A stretch of 64,000 nucleotides of DNA. Source: Rahnella laticis. GTDB taxonomy: Bacteria; Pseudomonadota; Gammaproteobacteria; Enterobacterales; Enterobacteriaceae. Positions 20,734-29,602 of the stretch are shown in pieces. The translations under genes were made by a program, and so were the position numbers. Location of the stretch: positions 186,001 to 250,000 of the forward strand of contig NZ_JADOBI010000004.1 in NCBI RefSeq assembly GCF_015644585.1. The letters are read 5' to 3'. Within the stretch, counting starts at the first letter, position 1; each line of letters starts with the position of its first letter. The notes under the pieces are model-generated. The model was not told where the DNA came from, made no database searches, and worked only from the letters and a program-made list of their open reading frames with translations.

Positions 20734-20768
20734 AATGCCGCCGGAGGAAACTCCGGCGGCATTTTTTT
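20734..20768 (+). terminator. Strong rho-independent terminator after ybhC
   Basis: ATGCCGCCGGAG and CTCCGGCGGCAT form a 12-bp stem with a 4-base loop followed by seven T. Confidence 0.9.
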
Positions 20769-20786
20769 ACCTGACGATCTTACCGG

Positions 20787-22298
20787 TTATGCCCTTTCGT
20801 TGCCGAGACGGAATACCGAAACCGTGCGTTCCAGATTCAGCGCCTGCTCATCGAGCGACGCCGCAGCACTGGCCGACTGCTGAACCAGCGCGGAGTTCTG
20901 CTGTGTCACGGTGTCCATTTCGGCCACAGCCAGCGCAATCTGGCTGATCCCCCGGCTTTGTTCATCCGACGCCGACGCAATCTCATGAATGATCTGCGTA
21001 ACATGACGGACGGAACCGACAATCTCTTCCATCGTATCGCCCGCTTTCTCCACCAGCGTTGAGCCGTTATTCACGTTGGTCACCGATTTTTCGATTAACC
21101 CTTCGATCTCTTTGGCGGCCTGCCCGCTGCGCTGCGCGAGGCTGCGCACTTCGCTGGCAACCACCGCAAAGCCGCGGCCCTGTTCACCGGCACGCGCCGC
21201 TTCAACGGCGGCATTCAGCGCCAGAATGTTGGTCTGGAAGGCAATGCTGTTGATGACGGTGGTGATTTCAGAAATTTGCTTCGAACTGACGGCAATCTCT
21301 TTCATCACGCCCACCACGTCGGTGACCAGTTTGCCGCCGCGTGCAGCCGTCACGGCCGCATCGGACGCCAGCTGGCTGGCCTGCGTGGCGTTATCGGCGT
21401 TCTGTTTCACCGTCGAGGTGAGCTGCTCCATGCTGGCCGCCGTTTGCCCCAGCGCTGCCGCCTGTTCTTCGGTACGCGCCGACAAATCAATGTTACCCGC
21501 TGCAATCTCACTCGAGGCACGCGTGACCTGAGTCACCCCTTCGCGGATATCACCGATGATGCCGTGCAGGTTTTTATTCATACCTTCAATCGCACGGGTC
21601 AGTTGCCCCACTTCGTCATGACTGTGGCTGGTGGCGTGCGTTGAGAGGTCGCCTGCGGCAATCCGTTCAGCGGTGGCAAGTGTGCGGCGCAGCGGAAGGG
21701 TCAGCCCGCGCGTCGTACGCCAGGAAATCAGCACACCCACGATCACCGTCGCGGCGATAATCGCCAGCATTTCCTGAATGGTTCGGGTGACTTCTTCGTG
21801 CAGGTTACCCATTTCATGATCGAGCAGCGTATTGGATGCGGATGTCAGCGCCAGCCCGGCCTGCGCCAGTTGTGCGGTGATTTGTTGCAGGTCGCTGCCA
21901 GCCGGAGGATTAAGCGTTTGCTGCCAGCTTTCGCGGTAACGGCGGATGTTTTCAGGCATGGCGTCCACCAGAGGCTGATCTTCGGCATCCCAGGAATAGG
22001 CCGCGACCTGCGCCTGCCGGGCTTCGAGCTTATCCAGCGCCTGGCGGTTTTCCTCAACATATTTTGGGTCTTTGCTGGCCATGTATGAAAGCCGGGAAAA
22101 TTTTGCACCGCTGAGCAAGTCGTTAACGGTTTTAAGCAGCGTGGCCTTTTCGGCGCGTTGATTGATGCTGGTCAGATGATAAATGCCCGACACAGCGATA
22201 AAGGATCCCAGCAACAGCACCAGTGCAAAACCGGCACCGAGTTTGCCAGCGATGGTGGCATGACGAACTTTGCCAGCGATCCCTGAAAGTACATTCAT
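20787..22298 (-). CDS. Methyl-accepting chemotaxis protein
   Basis: The 503-residue chemoreceptor has a first membrane segment at about residues 18-38 and a periplasmic four-helix-type sensor of about 140 residues. A second membrane segment ([16 protein letters not shown]) leads into a HAMP domain ending [17 protein letters not shown]. The signalling tip is conserved: [20 protein letters not shown] and [17 protein letters not shown]. It ends in FRLGNERA and lacks the CheR-binding NWETF-type pentapeptide. The ATG at 22298 has AGGGAGAA ahead. The ligand is unknown. It is a single-gene unit. Confidence 0.92.
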   Translation of the reverse strand: MNVLSGIAGKVRHATIAGKLGAGFALVLLLGSFIAVSGIYHLTSINQRAEKATLLKTVNDLLSGAKFSRLSYMASKDPKYVEENRQALDKLEARQAQVAAYSWDAEDQPLVDAMPENIRRYRESWQQTLNPPAGSDLQQITAQLAQAGLALTSASNTLLDHEMGNLHEEVTRTIQEMLAIIAATVIVGVLISWRTTRGLTLPLRRTLATAERIAAGDLSTHATSHSHDEVGQLTRAIEGMNKNLHGIIGDIREGVTQVTRASSEIAAGNIDLSARTEEQAAALGQTAASMEQLTSTVKQNADNATQASQLASDAAVTAARGGKLVTDVVGVMKEIAVSSKQISEITTVINSIAFQTNILALNAAVEAARAGEQGRGFAVVASEVRSLAQRSGQAAKEIEGLIEKSVTNVNNGSTLVEKAGDTMEEIVGSVRHVTQIIHEIASASDEQSRGISQIALAVAEMDTVTQQNSALVQQSASAAASLDEQALNLERTVSVFRLGNERA

Positions 22299-22444
22299 TT
22301 TCTTCTCCCTGATTTCCAAATGGACTGACTCTGAAGTGGCAATGCCACCGAAGAATGAGTGAATAACGGGAGAGTTATCGACCGGCAATGATTAACATTT
22401 AGAGAGAAGTTAAAATATTTCTTATCAATCGCCCGAAAGGTTCA

Positions 22445-22473
22445 GGCAATAAAAAAGCCCCTTATTACAGGGG
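22445..22473 (-). terminator. Terminator after pgl
   Basis: On the minus strand AAGCCCCTgtaataAGGGGCTT is followed by a run of T, about 80 bases after the pgl stop. Confidence 0.8.
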
Positions 22474-22552
22474 CTTGATCATTATTCCGTGGCGGTATTA
22501 TTGAGATGTTAAAACATAAACATTAGACAATCTCACTAATACACCAGAGTGA

Positions 22553-23554
22553 TTAATCAATTTCCAGAATGCTTACCCACATCGGCGCTTTGCCCACCGG
22601 GTAAGTTTTCAGCGTGGTCAGCTGGCCGTTTTGCGGATTAATCTTCGCCACTTCAATGGCATCGGATTTCTGACCCGCCGTGATCACGTACTGACCAGTG
22701 AAGTCGATATTGAAACCGCGCGGCTGAGTTTGCGTCGCATGGTGCCCTGTGAGCGTAAGCTCGCTGCCATCTTCGGAAACCGACAGAACAGAAATCAGGC
22801 TGGCCGTACGGTCTGAGGTGTAGAGGAATTTTCCGTCCGGCGTGATGTGCAAATCCGCCGCCCAGCAGGTGCCGGTAAAATCAGCCGGCATAACGCCGAG
22901 CGTCTGAACCTGACGATATTCGCCGGTGCCGACGTCTTTCTGGTACACATCAACGCTGCTGTTGAGCTCATTTACACAGTAGGCAAAGTGATGATTCGGG
23001 TGGAATGCCATGTGGCGCGGACCGGCACCTTCAACAGTGCGCAGCTCGCTGGCGGTCTGATGTGGCGTCGCTTCGCCCTTCTGGCTGAAATCGTACTGAC
23101 GAATGCGGTCTTCTTTCAGCGCCGGGATCATCAGCAACTGGTTGGTCGGGTCGATATTGGCAGAGTGCGGCGCCTGGATGTTTTCCAGAACCTGAACCGG
23201 TGCCAGCGCGTGACCTTTTTCATCCAGCGGATGAATGCTGACGTTGTTGAAGCTGTAAGAAGCCGAGAACACAAAACGCCCCTGAAGGTCGATCCCCAGA
23301 TGCGTCGGGCTGCCCGGCAGCGGAGCCATTGCGGCTTCTTCCAGTTTCCCTTCGTGGTCAATGTGGTACGTCAGTACGCCAAACTCCGGGCGCACGCCGA
23401 CATACAAACGATGACCGTCAGGATGGAGCACCATCGGCTGAACCTGTCCCGGCACTTCCACCGTTTGCAGCAGGCTCAGTTCACCATTATCCGCCAGACG
23501 AAAAGCGTGGATTTGCTGGCTATCAGGGCTGGCAACGTAGACGACTTGCTTCAT
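22553..23554 (-). CDS. pgl: 6-phosphogluconolactonase
   Basis: Pgl hydrolyses 6-phosphogluconolactone in the oxidative pentose phosphate pathway. The 333-residue product is a seven-bladed beta-propeller of the YbhE type. It matches E. coli Pgl at [67 protein letters not shown] and [15 protein letters not shown] at 23552-23554 is preferred over the GTG just before it because AAGGAG lies at better spacing. As in E. coli it is divergent from ybhA. Confidence 0.97.
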   Translation of the reverse strand: MKQVVYVASPDSQQIHAFRLADNGELSLLQTVEVPGQVQPMVLHPDGHRLYVGVRPEFGVLTYHIDHEGKLEEAAMAPLPGSPTHLGIDLQGRFVFSASYSFNNVSIHPLDEKGHALAPVQVLENIQAPHSANIDPTNQLLMIPALKEDRIRQYDFSQKGEATPHQTASELRTVEGAGPRHMAFHPNHHFAYCVNELNSSVDVYQKDVGTGEYRQVQTLGVMPADFTGTCWAADLHITPDGKFLYTSDRTASLISVLSVSEDGSELTLTGHHATQTQPRGFNIDFTGQYVITAGQKSDAIEVAKINPQNGQLTTLKTYPVGKAPMWVSILEID

Positions 23555-23592
23555 CACATCTCCTTATTAAAACCGAATGAGTGGGTAGACTT

Positions 23593-23667
23593 TTAAAAAG
23601 CGTAGCTCAGGTTAACACGATAACTCAACGCACTGGCGGCACTAAAGGTGCCGGATCCAAGGTTTAA
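23593..23667 (-). pseudogene. C-terminal relic of an outer-membrane beta-barrel protein
   Basis: A 24-codon open frame bounded by stops reads LNLGSGTFSAASALSYRVNL followed by SYAF and a stop. The alternating polar/hydrophobic pattern and terminal aromatic (YAF) are what the last strand of a porin or autotransporter barrel looks like. There is no start codon or signal peptide, so this would be the 3' remnant of a deleted gene upstream of pgl on the same strand. The call rests on a short pattern only. Confidence 0.35.
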
Positions 23668-23735
23668 TTAGCAGGCTTAACACGGTAACATGATGATAAT
23701 TTCTTCGATCCACCCACACTTACGATGGACTGCTC

Positions 23736-24557
23736 ATGACTTATCGCATTATTGCGCTCGATCTCGACGGTACGCTGCTGGACCGTCAAAAACGTATTCT
23801 TCCTGAATCCCTTGCTGCGCTGGCCGATGCCCGCGCGCAAGGCATTAAAGTGGTTGTCGTCACCGGTCGCCATCATGTGGCAATCCATCCGTTTTATCAG
23901 GCATTGGAGCTCGATACACCTGCTATCTGCTGTAACGGGACTTATTTGTATGATTATCAGGCACGTAAGGTATTAACTTCCGATCCGCTCGACAGCGTGA
24001 AAGCTAAAAAAGTCATCGACCTGCTGGATCATCACGGCATTCACGGCCTGCTGTATGTCGATGATGCGATGCTGTATCAGCAACCAAGCGGCCACGTGAC
24101 CCGTTCGATTGCCTGGGGTCAGAGCCTGCCGGAACATCAGCGTCCGAATATCGTTCAGGTGAACAGCCTGCGTGAAGCCGCAGACGAGGCGCAGTCCATC
24201 TGGAAATTCGCCACGTCGCATCAGGATCTTGATGCCCTGCATACGTTTGCCGCACAGGTGGAAAACGATCTGGGTCTGGCCTGCGAATGGTCGTGGCACG
24301 ATCAGGTAGACGTGGCAAAAGGCGGCAACAGCAAGGGCCGTCGCTTGCAGGAATGGGTCGAATCTCAGGGGATGAGCATGCAGGATGTGGTCGCGTTCGG
24401 CGATAACTACAATGATCTGAGCATGCTGGAAAATGTCGGTCTGGGCGTGGCGATGGGCAATGCGGCGGATGCGATAAAAGAACGCGCGGCGCTGGTCATT
24501 GGCGACCACGAAACGCCGGGCATTGCAGACGTTATCCGCACGAAAGTCCTGAACTAA
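23736..24557 (+). CDS. ybhA: HAD-family phosphatase YbhA (pyridoxal phosphate phosphatase type)
   Basis: The 273-residue Cof-type HAD phosphatase has the nucleophile motif LDLDGTLLD (Asp9, Asp11), VVVTGRHHVAIHPFYQALEL, DTPAICCNGTYLYDY, the Lys of GGNSKGRRL and VVAFGDNYNDLSML. These match E. coli YbhA, which dephosphorylates pyridoxal phosphate and some sugar phosphates. The gene is divergent from pgl, as in E. coli. Confidence 0.95.
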   Translation: MTYRIIALDLDGTLLDRQKRILPESLAALADARAQGIKVVVVTGRHHVAIHPFYQALELDTPAICCNGTYLYDYQARKVLTSDPLDSVKAKKVIDLLDHHGIHGLLYVDDAMLYQQPSGHVTRSIAWGQSLPEHQRPNIVQVNSLREAADEAQSIWKFATSHQDLDALHTFAAQVENDLGLACEWSWHDQVDVAKGGNSKGRRLQEWVESQGMSMQDVVAFGDNYNDLSMLENVGLGVAMGNAADAIKERAALVIGDHETPGIADVIRTKVLN

Positions 24558-24573
24558 TCCCTGCGCTTTTTCG

Positions 24574-24607
24574 CGCCTTCCCCTTCTAAAGAGGAAGGCG
24601 TTTTTTC
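24574..24607 (+). terminator. Rho-independent terminator after ybhA
   Basis: CGCCTTCC and GGAAGGCG pair around an AT-rich loop, followed by six T. Confidence 0.85.
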
Positions 24608-24620
24608 TGCCACAAAATCA

Positions 24621-24899
24621 TCAGTCGGTCTTTAATTCGGGTTTGATTTTCACGGGCCGTATGCTGCGCGGAATTGACCGCATCTGTGCATCAAAATACC
24701 GGCTCGGCCAGATAGCCGACGGTGGAACGCCCAGCGCTTTAGCGATAATCATTTCGCCCTTTGCCCACGGACGCGCCAGCGCATTTGCCAGCGTAGAGGA
24801 ACCTAAACCGGCTTCCCGCGATACCGCCGCCAGCGTGGTTCTTTTCTTACGTAACCCGGCGATGATATCTGCCGGGTGCCAGTCATCTTCCATTCTCAT
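24621..24899 (-). CDS. sfsB: SfsB/Nlp-type Ner-like DNA-binding regulator
   Basis: The 92-residue protein matches the SfsB (Nlp) family, related to the Ner repressor of phage Mu. DWHPADIIAGLRKK, SSTLANALARPW, KGEMIIAKALG and IWPSRY are nearly the same as in E. coli SfsB. That protein is a weak activator linked to maltose gene expression. The helix-turn-helix spans about residues 20-45. The C-terminus is basic. It is divergent from an XRE-type gene. Confidence 0.88.
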   Translation of the reverse strand: MRMEDDWHPADIIAGLRKKRTTLAAVSREAGLGSSTLANALARPWAKGEMIIAKALGVPPSAIWPSRYFDAQMRSIPRSIRPVKIKPELKTD

Positions 24900-25036
24900 C
24901 GTTCATCCTTTGTTGTTTGTACGGCATTCCGGAAAGTGAACTACACTTTCACCTTACGATGTCTAGTAACTCTAAACAACAATGATGTTAAGTAATGCTA
25001 AACATAACGTCAATACTCTTTTTGTGGTTATTGACG

Positions 25037-25291
25037 ATGATCTCATACAGACTGAAATCTGCCCGAACAAAGGCGAAACTGACGCAGGAAAAACTCGGCG
25101 TTATGGCGGGAATTGATGAAAGCACCGCGCGTTCGCGGGTTTCACAATATGAAAACGGCACCTACAGCCCGAACTTCGACACCATGTGTCATTTCGCCCG
25201 CGTGCTGAATGTGCCGGAGTGTTATTTCTATATTATCGATGACGAATTCGCCGAAAAAGTTCTGGCGCTGTATCACGCGTCAAAAGCTTAA
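25037..25291 (+). CDS. XRE-family helix-turn-helix regulator
   Basis: The 84-residue protein has one Cro/CI-type [23 protein letters not shown] then [17 protein letters not shown]. The rest is short ([20 protein letters not shown]), typical of stand-alone XRE regulators. No strong ribosome-binding site precedes the ATG at 25037; a start at 24995 would add 14 mostly hydrophobic residues and cannot be excluded. Its stop overlaps the modC stop by four bases (convergent). The target is unknown. Confidence 0.75.
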   Translation: MISYRLKSARTKAKLTQEKLGVMAGIDESTARSRVSQYENGTYSPNFDTMCHFARVLNVPECYFYIIDDEFAEKVLALYHASKA

Positions 25292-26349
25292 CGGTTCACC
25301 GACACACTTTTAATTTGCGCATACAGCCACTGGCCTGAACGCACCATCAGTTCATCGCGCGCCCACGGCGTAATGCGTGCCCAGAGAATGTGATCGGCCA
25401 TCGCCAGTTTCACTTCCACCTGATTGCCCACGTCCAGACATTCCAGCACTTTCGCGGGCAAAATATTGCGGATGCTGCTGTTGTTGGCGGTCGGTTGCAG
25501 CACCAGCGAAACGTCGGTGGAATTCACGCGCACGCGCAGCGGCGTGCCGGGCGCTTCTTCGACTTTACTGATCCATAAACGCTGGTCGCCAATCGCCAGC
25601 GCCGTCATTTCGTAACGCGGATGATGTTCCAGCACGCTGACGTTCAGCACGCTGCTCTGCTCTTCTTTCGGCAGCCACGGACGCATGACGTTACTCGCCC
25701 ACACTTCTTCCAGCGCGCCCATCGCCAGCACTTTACCGGCGTCCAGCACCATCACTTTTTCCGCCAGACGCAGAATCTCATCCAGGCTGTGCGTCACATA
25801 CAAAATCGGAATGCTGACTTCCTGCGCCAGACGCTCCAGATAGGGCATCAGCTCGCGTTTACGCGGAAGATCCAGCGCTGCCAGCGGTTCGTCCATCAGC
25901 AGAATTTCCGGTGCGGTCAGCAGCGCACGGCCAATCGCCACGCGCTGTTTTTCGCCGCCAGACAACGTCAGCGGGAAACGATCAAGCAAAGCGCCGATAC
26001 CCAGCAGACGGACGATGCTGTCGAACTGGCCGCGCATCGACGGCGCCATGCCATATTGCAGATTTCCCTGCACGCGATAATGCGGAAAGAGGCGCGCATC
26101 CTGAAAAACATACCCCACGCGGCGTTTTTCCGGCGGCAGAAAAATGTTGTTCTGCGTGTCGGATAAAATTCGCCCGTTGAGCGCGATACGCCCTGAGTCC
26201 GGCCTGGTCAGCCCGCCGATGGCGTTGATCAGGGACGTTTTACCCGCGCCGGACAAACCGAAAATCGCGGTGATGCCCTGTGCGGGCAGTTCCTGTGAAA
26301 TCTGTAAATCCAGGTCGCCCAGCTTCTGGCTGAAATCGAGTTCAAGCAT
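25288..26349 (-). CDS. modC: Molybdate ABC transporter ATP-binding protein
   Basis: ModC powers molybdate import. The 353-residue protein has Walker [11 protein letters not shown] near residue 31, signature [16 protein letters not shown], Walker [13 protein letters not shown] and H-loop [14 protein letters not shown]-terminal Mop domain (about 290-350, [12 protein letters not shown]) binds oxyanion. The length matches E. coli ModC. It starts one base after the modB stop. Confidence 0.97.
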   Translation of the reverse strand: MLELDFSQKLGDLDLQISQELPAQGITAIFGLSGAGKTSLINAIGGLTRPDSGRIALNGRILSDTQNNIFLPPEKRRVGYVFQDARLFPHYRVQGNLQYGMAPSMRGQFDSIVRLLGIGALLDRFPLTLSGGEKQRVAIGRALLTAPEILLMDEPLAALDLPRKRELMPYLERLAQEVSIPILYVTHSLDEILRLAEKVMVLDAGKVLAMGALEEVWASNVMRPWLPKEEQSSVLNVSVLEHHPRYEMTALAIGDQRLWISKVEEAPGTPLRVRVNSTDVSLVLQPTANNSSIRNILPAKVLECLDVGNQVEVKLAMADHILWARITPWARDELMVRSGQWLYAQIKSVSVNR

Positions 26350-26350
26350 T

Positions 26351-27040
26351 TCAGCCTCCCAGCCGTATGCGGCTGCGTTTTGCCAGCCAGTCAGAAATCA
26401 GTAACGCCGCCAGAGACAGCAGGATCGCCAGCACGCAAAGTCGTGCGGCGGCACTTTCTGCGCCGGGGGTTTCAATCAGGGTATACATCGCCAGCGGAAT
26501 GGTGCGCGTTTCCCCCGGAATATTGGAAACAAACGTGATGGTCGCGCCAAATTCACCCAGTGAGCGGGCGAAGGCCAGCACGATGCCGACGATAACGCCG
26601 GGCACCGAAAGCGGCAGTGTGATGGTGAAAAATACCCGCCACGGCGACGCACCGAGCGTCCGGGCGGCAAGCTCAAGTTTGGGATCGACAGCCTCAAGCG
26701 ACTGGCGGATAGCCCGCACCATCAGCGGAAACGCCACAACGGCGGACGCCAGCACGGCGCCGTGCCAGCTGAAACTGAAACTGAAGCCGAACCAGTTATA
26801 GAGCCACTGCCCCACCACGCCGCGTCGCCCCATCACCACCAGCAGCAAATAACCAATGACCACCGGCGGTAATACCAGCGGCAGATGGATAATGCTGTCG
26901 AGCAGGGATTTGCCGGGGAAGCGGCAGCGGACCAAAATCCACGCCATCAGAATACCAAGCGGCAGACTGCAAACAACGGCCAGGCTCGAGACTTTCAAAC
27001 TGAGAAGTACCGCCTGCCACTCATATTCACTCAACATCAT
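26351..27040 (-). CDS. modB: Molybdate ABC transporter permease
   Basis: ModB is the inner-membrane channel subunit. The 229-residue protein has about five membrane segments and the EAA loop [20 protein letters not shown] that docks with Mod[21 protein letters not shown] and the segment [20 protein letters not shown] are near-identical to E. coli. Two adjacent ATGs (27040, 27037) are possible starts. Unusually, it lies 227 bases from the end of modA. Confidence 0.97.
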   Translation of the reverse strand: MMLSEYEWQAVLLSLKVSSLAVVCSLPLGILMAWILVRCRFPGKSLLDSIIHLPLVLPPVVIGYLLLVVMGRRGVVGQWLYNWFGFSFSFSWHGAVLASAVVAFPLMVRAIRQSLEAVDPKLELAARTLGASPWRVFFTITLPLSVPGVIVGIVLAFARSLGEFGATITFVSNIPGETRTIPLAMYTLIETPGAESAAARLCVLAILLSLAALLISDWLAKRSRIRLGG

Positions 27041-27267
27041 GTCGGTTCATTTGTCCTGAATAAAATGTGAAGCCGTAAACATAAAATATCGGCAAAAAAG
27101 ATAAAGCCTTTAATCAGCCGCCACAGGGGGACTTAAGATTGGGTGCTCGTGGCATTTTGCATTCGCGATAACAGGAAAGGATCAGCGCTTTAGTATTACA
27201 TAACAACGTGGAACAAATATGAAGTCATCCCCGGAGGGATGACTTAAGGGATTCGGCGATAAACGGA
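27041..27267 (-). other. Gap inside modABC with a hairpin
   Basis: The interval between modA and modB has no gene. Near the modA end (27222-27245) AAGTCATCCC/GGGATGACTT can form a 10-bp stem, followed on the minus strand by CATATTTGTT, a weak T-rich tail. This could act as a partial terminator, making more ModA than ModBC. Confidence 0.5.
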
Positions 27268-28041
27268 TTATCCGCGCGGTGTGAAACCGTATTTCCTGAA
27301 GATTTCAGCGGCCGCTGGCGTTTTCAGATAATCATAAAAACCGCTGACGGTCGCATTCTCGTGGCCTTTCACAATCGCCATCGGATATTCAACCGGCTTG
27401 TGGCTGGCTGCCGGGAAGATGCCCACCACTTTAACTTTCTTGCTGGCAACCGCATCAGAGCCATAAACGATACCCAGTGGCGCTTCTTCACGTTCTACCA
27501 GCGCCATTGCCGCACGAACGTCACTGGCGCGCGCCAGTTTGGATTCCAGCGTGGTCCAGGCACCCAGTTTTTGCAGGGCTTCTTTGGCATAAATACCGGC
27601 CGGAACGTGGTCGGGATCGCCCACAGCCAGACGGCTGTCGCCCAGCAGTTTGGTCCATTCGGTTTTTTCAGAAATATCGACTTTATCGATTTTGCTGCTC
27701 TTCGCAGAAATCAGCACCAGTTCGTTGCCCAGCAGGGTGTAACGGGTGTTATCAACGATTTCCTGCTTGCTGATGGCGTAATCCATCCATTGCTGGTCGG
27801 CAGAGATGAACATATCTGCCGGTGCGCCCTGTTCAATCTGGCGCGCCAGCGTTGAAGAGGAGGCGAAAGAGGAGACAACCTGCACGCCCTTTTCTTTCTG
27901 ATATTGCGTGGCGATATCCTGCAACGCATTGGTCAGCGACGCGGCGGCAAAGACCGTAATTTTTTCAGCAGCCTGAGCCTGAACGCCCAGACCGGCGACC
28001 ATGACGGTAGCGGTTAACAATTTGCCCCATGAAGTTTTCAT
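27268..28041 (-). CDS. modA: Molybdate-binding periplasmic protein
   Basis: ModA binds molybdate and tungstate in the periplasm and delivers them to ModBC. The 257-residue precursor has a signal peptide ending QAQAA and the family start ITVFAAASLTNALQDIA. SSTLARQIEQGAPADMFIS and VGDPDHVPAGIYAKEALQ are characteristic of the class. It is the first gene of modABC and has a ModE-type operator 30-55 bases upstream of its start. Confidence 0.97.
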   Translation of the reverse strand: MKTSWGKLLTATVMVAGLGVQAQAAEKITVFAAASLTNALQDIATQYQKEKGVQVVSSFASSSTLARQIEQGAPADMFISADQQWMDYAISKQEIVDNTRYTLLGNELVLISAKSSKIDKVDISEKTEWTKLLGDSRLAVGDPDHVPAGIYAKEALQKLGAWTTLESKLARASDVRAAMALVEREEAPLGIVYGSDAVASKKVKVVGIFPAASHKPVEYPMAIVKGHENATVSGFYDYLKTPAAAEIFRKYGFTPRG

Positions 28042-28072
28042 CAGTTTTCTTCTTCCTTATAAGTAGATGTTA

Positions 28073-28096
28073 CGTTATGTAAGCACCAATATAGCG
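28073..28096. promoter_or_regulatory. ModE operator upstream of modA
   Basis: CGTTATGTA-N6-AATATAGCG is an inverted repeat resembling the E. coli modA ModE box (CGTTATATA/TATATAACG halves). It lies just upstream of modA. Repression by ModE when molybdate is plentiful is expected. Confidence 0.7.
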
Positions 28097-28167
28097 TCGA
28101 AAAAAATGATGTCATCCGTTTTATCCCCGCAGACATTAAGAACCTGCGGTTTCTTGATCTCGCCCTG

Positions 28168-28198
28168 AAAATAGAAAGCCCGGCACAATGGCCGGGCT
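28168..28198 (-). terminator. Terminator between acrZ and modA
   Basis: On the minus strand AGCCCGGCcattgtGCCGGGCT is followed by TTTCTATTTT. It should end the acrZ transcript before the modA promoter. Confidence 0.75.
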
Positions 28199-28226
28199 CT
28201 TCGGAAAGCGGGTTAAACCCCTTAAC

Positions 28227-28385
28227 TCATTTTACAATCGGGGTATTTCGGGACTCTTTAGAGTGGCCGACATTGGAAATAACGTTGAAAATTTCGCCCA
28301 GTCCCCAGATCAGACCCAGGATAACCGCGATGAAAATCGGTACCATGATGGCAGCGAAAAGCAAACTTTCTAATAATTCTAACAT
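28227..28385 (-). CDS. acrZ: AcrZ, small membrane accessory protein of the AcrAB-TolC pump
   Basis: The 52-residue protein starts [20 protein letters not shown] and continues [14 protein letters not shown], a near match to E. coli AcrZ (YbhT). AcrZ is a single-helix protein that binds AcrB and alters export of some drugs. The C-terminal tail (residues 36-52) is polar and differs from E. coli. The ATG at 28383-28385 is chosen by homology; the frame is open further upstream. It sits between modE and modA, as in E. coli. Confidence 0.92.
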   Translation of the reverse strand: MLELLESLLFAAIMVPIFIAVILGLIWGLGEIFNVISNVGHSKESRNTPIVK

Positions 28386-28573
28386 GATAGCCTCACTTAA
28401 CTGGCTGAACGGCCCGAAGGCGTTGTTGGACTTCGTGCTTGAAGTCAAAACGAAAAATCAATCTGTTGCGGATAATAACAGTACGGGACTGTGATTACTT
28501 TAGCATTTAGCCAACTTGCCTGCCTGCGGGTTTAGCGGCGACAATGAATAATGATTCTAATAAGGACGCTGCA

Positions 28574-29356
28574 ATGCAAGCCGAAATTCTCTTAACCCTT
28601 AAACTCCAGCAGCGATTGTTCGCCGATCCGCGCCGCATCGAATTGCTGCGACAGGTGCGCCATACCGGTTCAATCAGTCAGGGCGCGAAGCTCGCAGGCA
28701 TCAGCTATAAAAGCGCATGGGATGCTATCAATGAAATGAATCAGCTGGCAGACCAGACCCTGGTTGAACGCAGCACCGGCGGTAAAGGGGGCGGCGGCGC
28801 CGTTCTGACGCCTTACGGCGAACGCCTGATTCAGCTGTATGAACTGCTGGCGCAAATCCAGCAAAAAGCCTTTGATGTACTGAAAGAAGACTCCCTGCCG
28901 CTCGACAGCCTGCTTGCGGCGATTTCGCGTTTCTCACTGCAAACCAGCGCCCGCAATCAGTTTTTCGGCAACGTTATTGACCGTTCGCATGAGGTTGTTC
29001 AGCAGCATATCGACATCATGCTGGCCGACGGCAAAACGCAAATTCGTGCAGCGATCACCGAACAAAGCGCCGACCGTCTGGCACTGACGCCGGGCAAAGA
29101 AGTGCTGGTGCTGATCAAAGCGCCGTGGATCACGCTCGGCTATACGGCAGAAAATCCGCATAACGCGTTGCAGGGTGACGTCATCAGTATTCAGCGCGGT
29201 GAGAACAACTGCGAAGTGCTGGTGAAATTACCCAGCAGCGAAACGTTGTGCGCCACGGTGCCCAACAGCGACGTTGACCGTCTGGCACTGAAAACCGGCC
29301 AGAGCGTCTTCGCGCAGTTTGATGATGACAAGGTGATCCTCGCCACTCTGTGCTGA
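28574..29356 (+). CDS. modE: Molybdate-responsive transcriptional regulator ModE
   Basis: ModE represses modABC and adjusts molybdoenzyme genes when it binds molybdate. The 260-residue protein has an N-terminal winged HTH (GSISQGAKLAGISYKSAWDA, TGGKGGGGAVLTPYG). Two Mop domains occupy about residues 124-258, with SARNQFFG at their start and VILATLC at the end. ATG at 28574 is preferred because AAGGA precedes it and the N-terminus MQAEILLTLKLQQ equals E. coli; an ATG ten codons earlier has no Shine-Dalgarno. It is divergent from acrZ. Confidence 0.97.
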   Translation: MQAEILLTLKLQQRLFADPRRIELLRQVRHTGSISQGAKLAGISYKSAWDAINEMNQLADQTLVERSTGGKGGGGAVLTPYGERLIQLYELLAQIQQKAFDVLKEDSLPLDSLLAAISRFSLQTSARNQFFGNVIDRSHEVVQQHIDIMLADGKTQIRAAITEQSADRLALTPGKEVLVLIKAPWITLGYTAENPHNALQGDVISIQRGENNCEVLVKLPSSETLCATVPNSDVDRLALKTGQSVFAQFDDDKVILATLC

Positions 29357-29473
29357 AAAGATAAAAAAATCAGAATCTTGCAGAATCAGCGTTAACATTT
29401 TGCAGAATTGTCAATTGACTTGAGAGAGTGCAGCGCTTATCCCTTAATTTATCAATCAAAATTCATTTCCCTA

Positions 29474-29588
29474 AATAATTCGAGTTTCAGGCAGGCGGCA
29501 AGAGAGTGAATCCCGATGAGCTTACATAAGTAAGTGATTCGGGTGAGCGAACGTAGCCAACGCATATGTAACTTGAAATATGACGGGA
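29474..29588. repeat. ERIC element (enterobacterial repetitive intergenic consensus)
   Basis: The central block from 29506 to 29549 reads GTGAATCCCGATGAGCTTAC then ATAAGTAAGTGATTCGGGTG then AGCG. This matches the standard ERIC core (the sequences used for ERIC1R and ERIC2 primers) with few differences. Flanking arms CGAGTTTCAGGC and CATATGTAACTTGAAATATGACGG complete the imperfect palindrome. It lies between modE and modF and ends about 15 bases ahead of the modF start codon. Confidence 0.9.
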
Positions 29589-29602
29589 AAAAGGGATGAA
29601 CA

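Noticed and set aside
25037-25291. Idea that the XRE gene and sfsB are part of a prophage remnant
   Set aside because: No integrase, attachment-site repeat or other phage genes are nearby, and sfsB is an ordinary enterobacterial gene.
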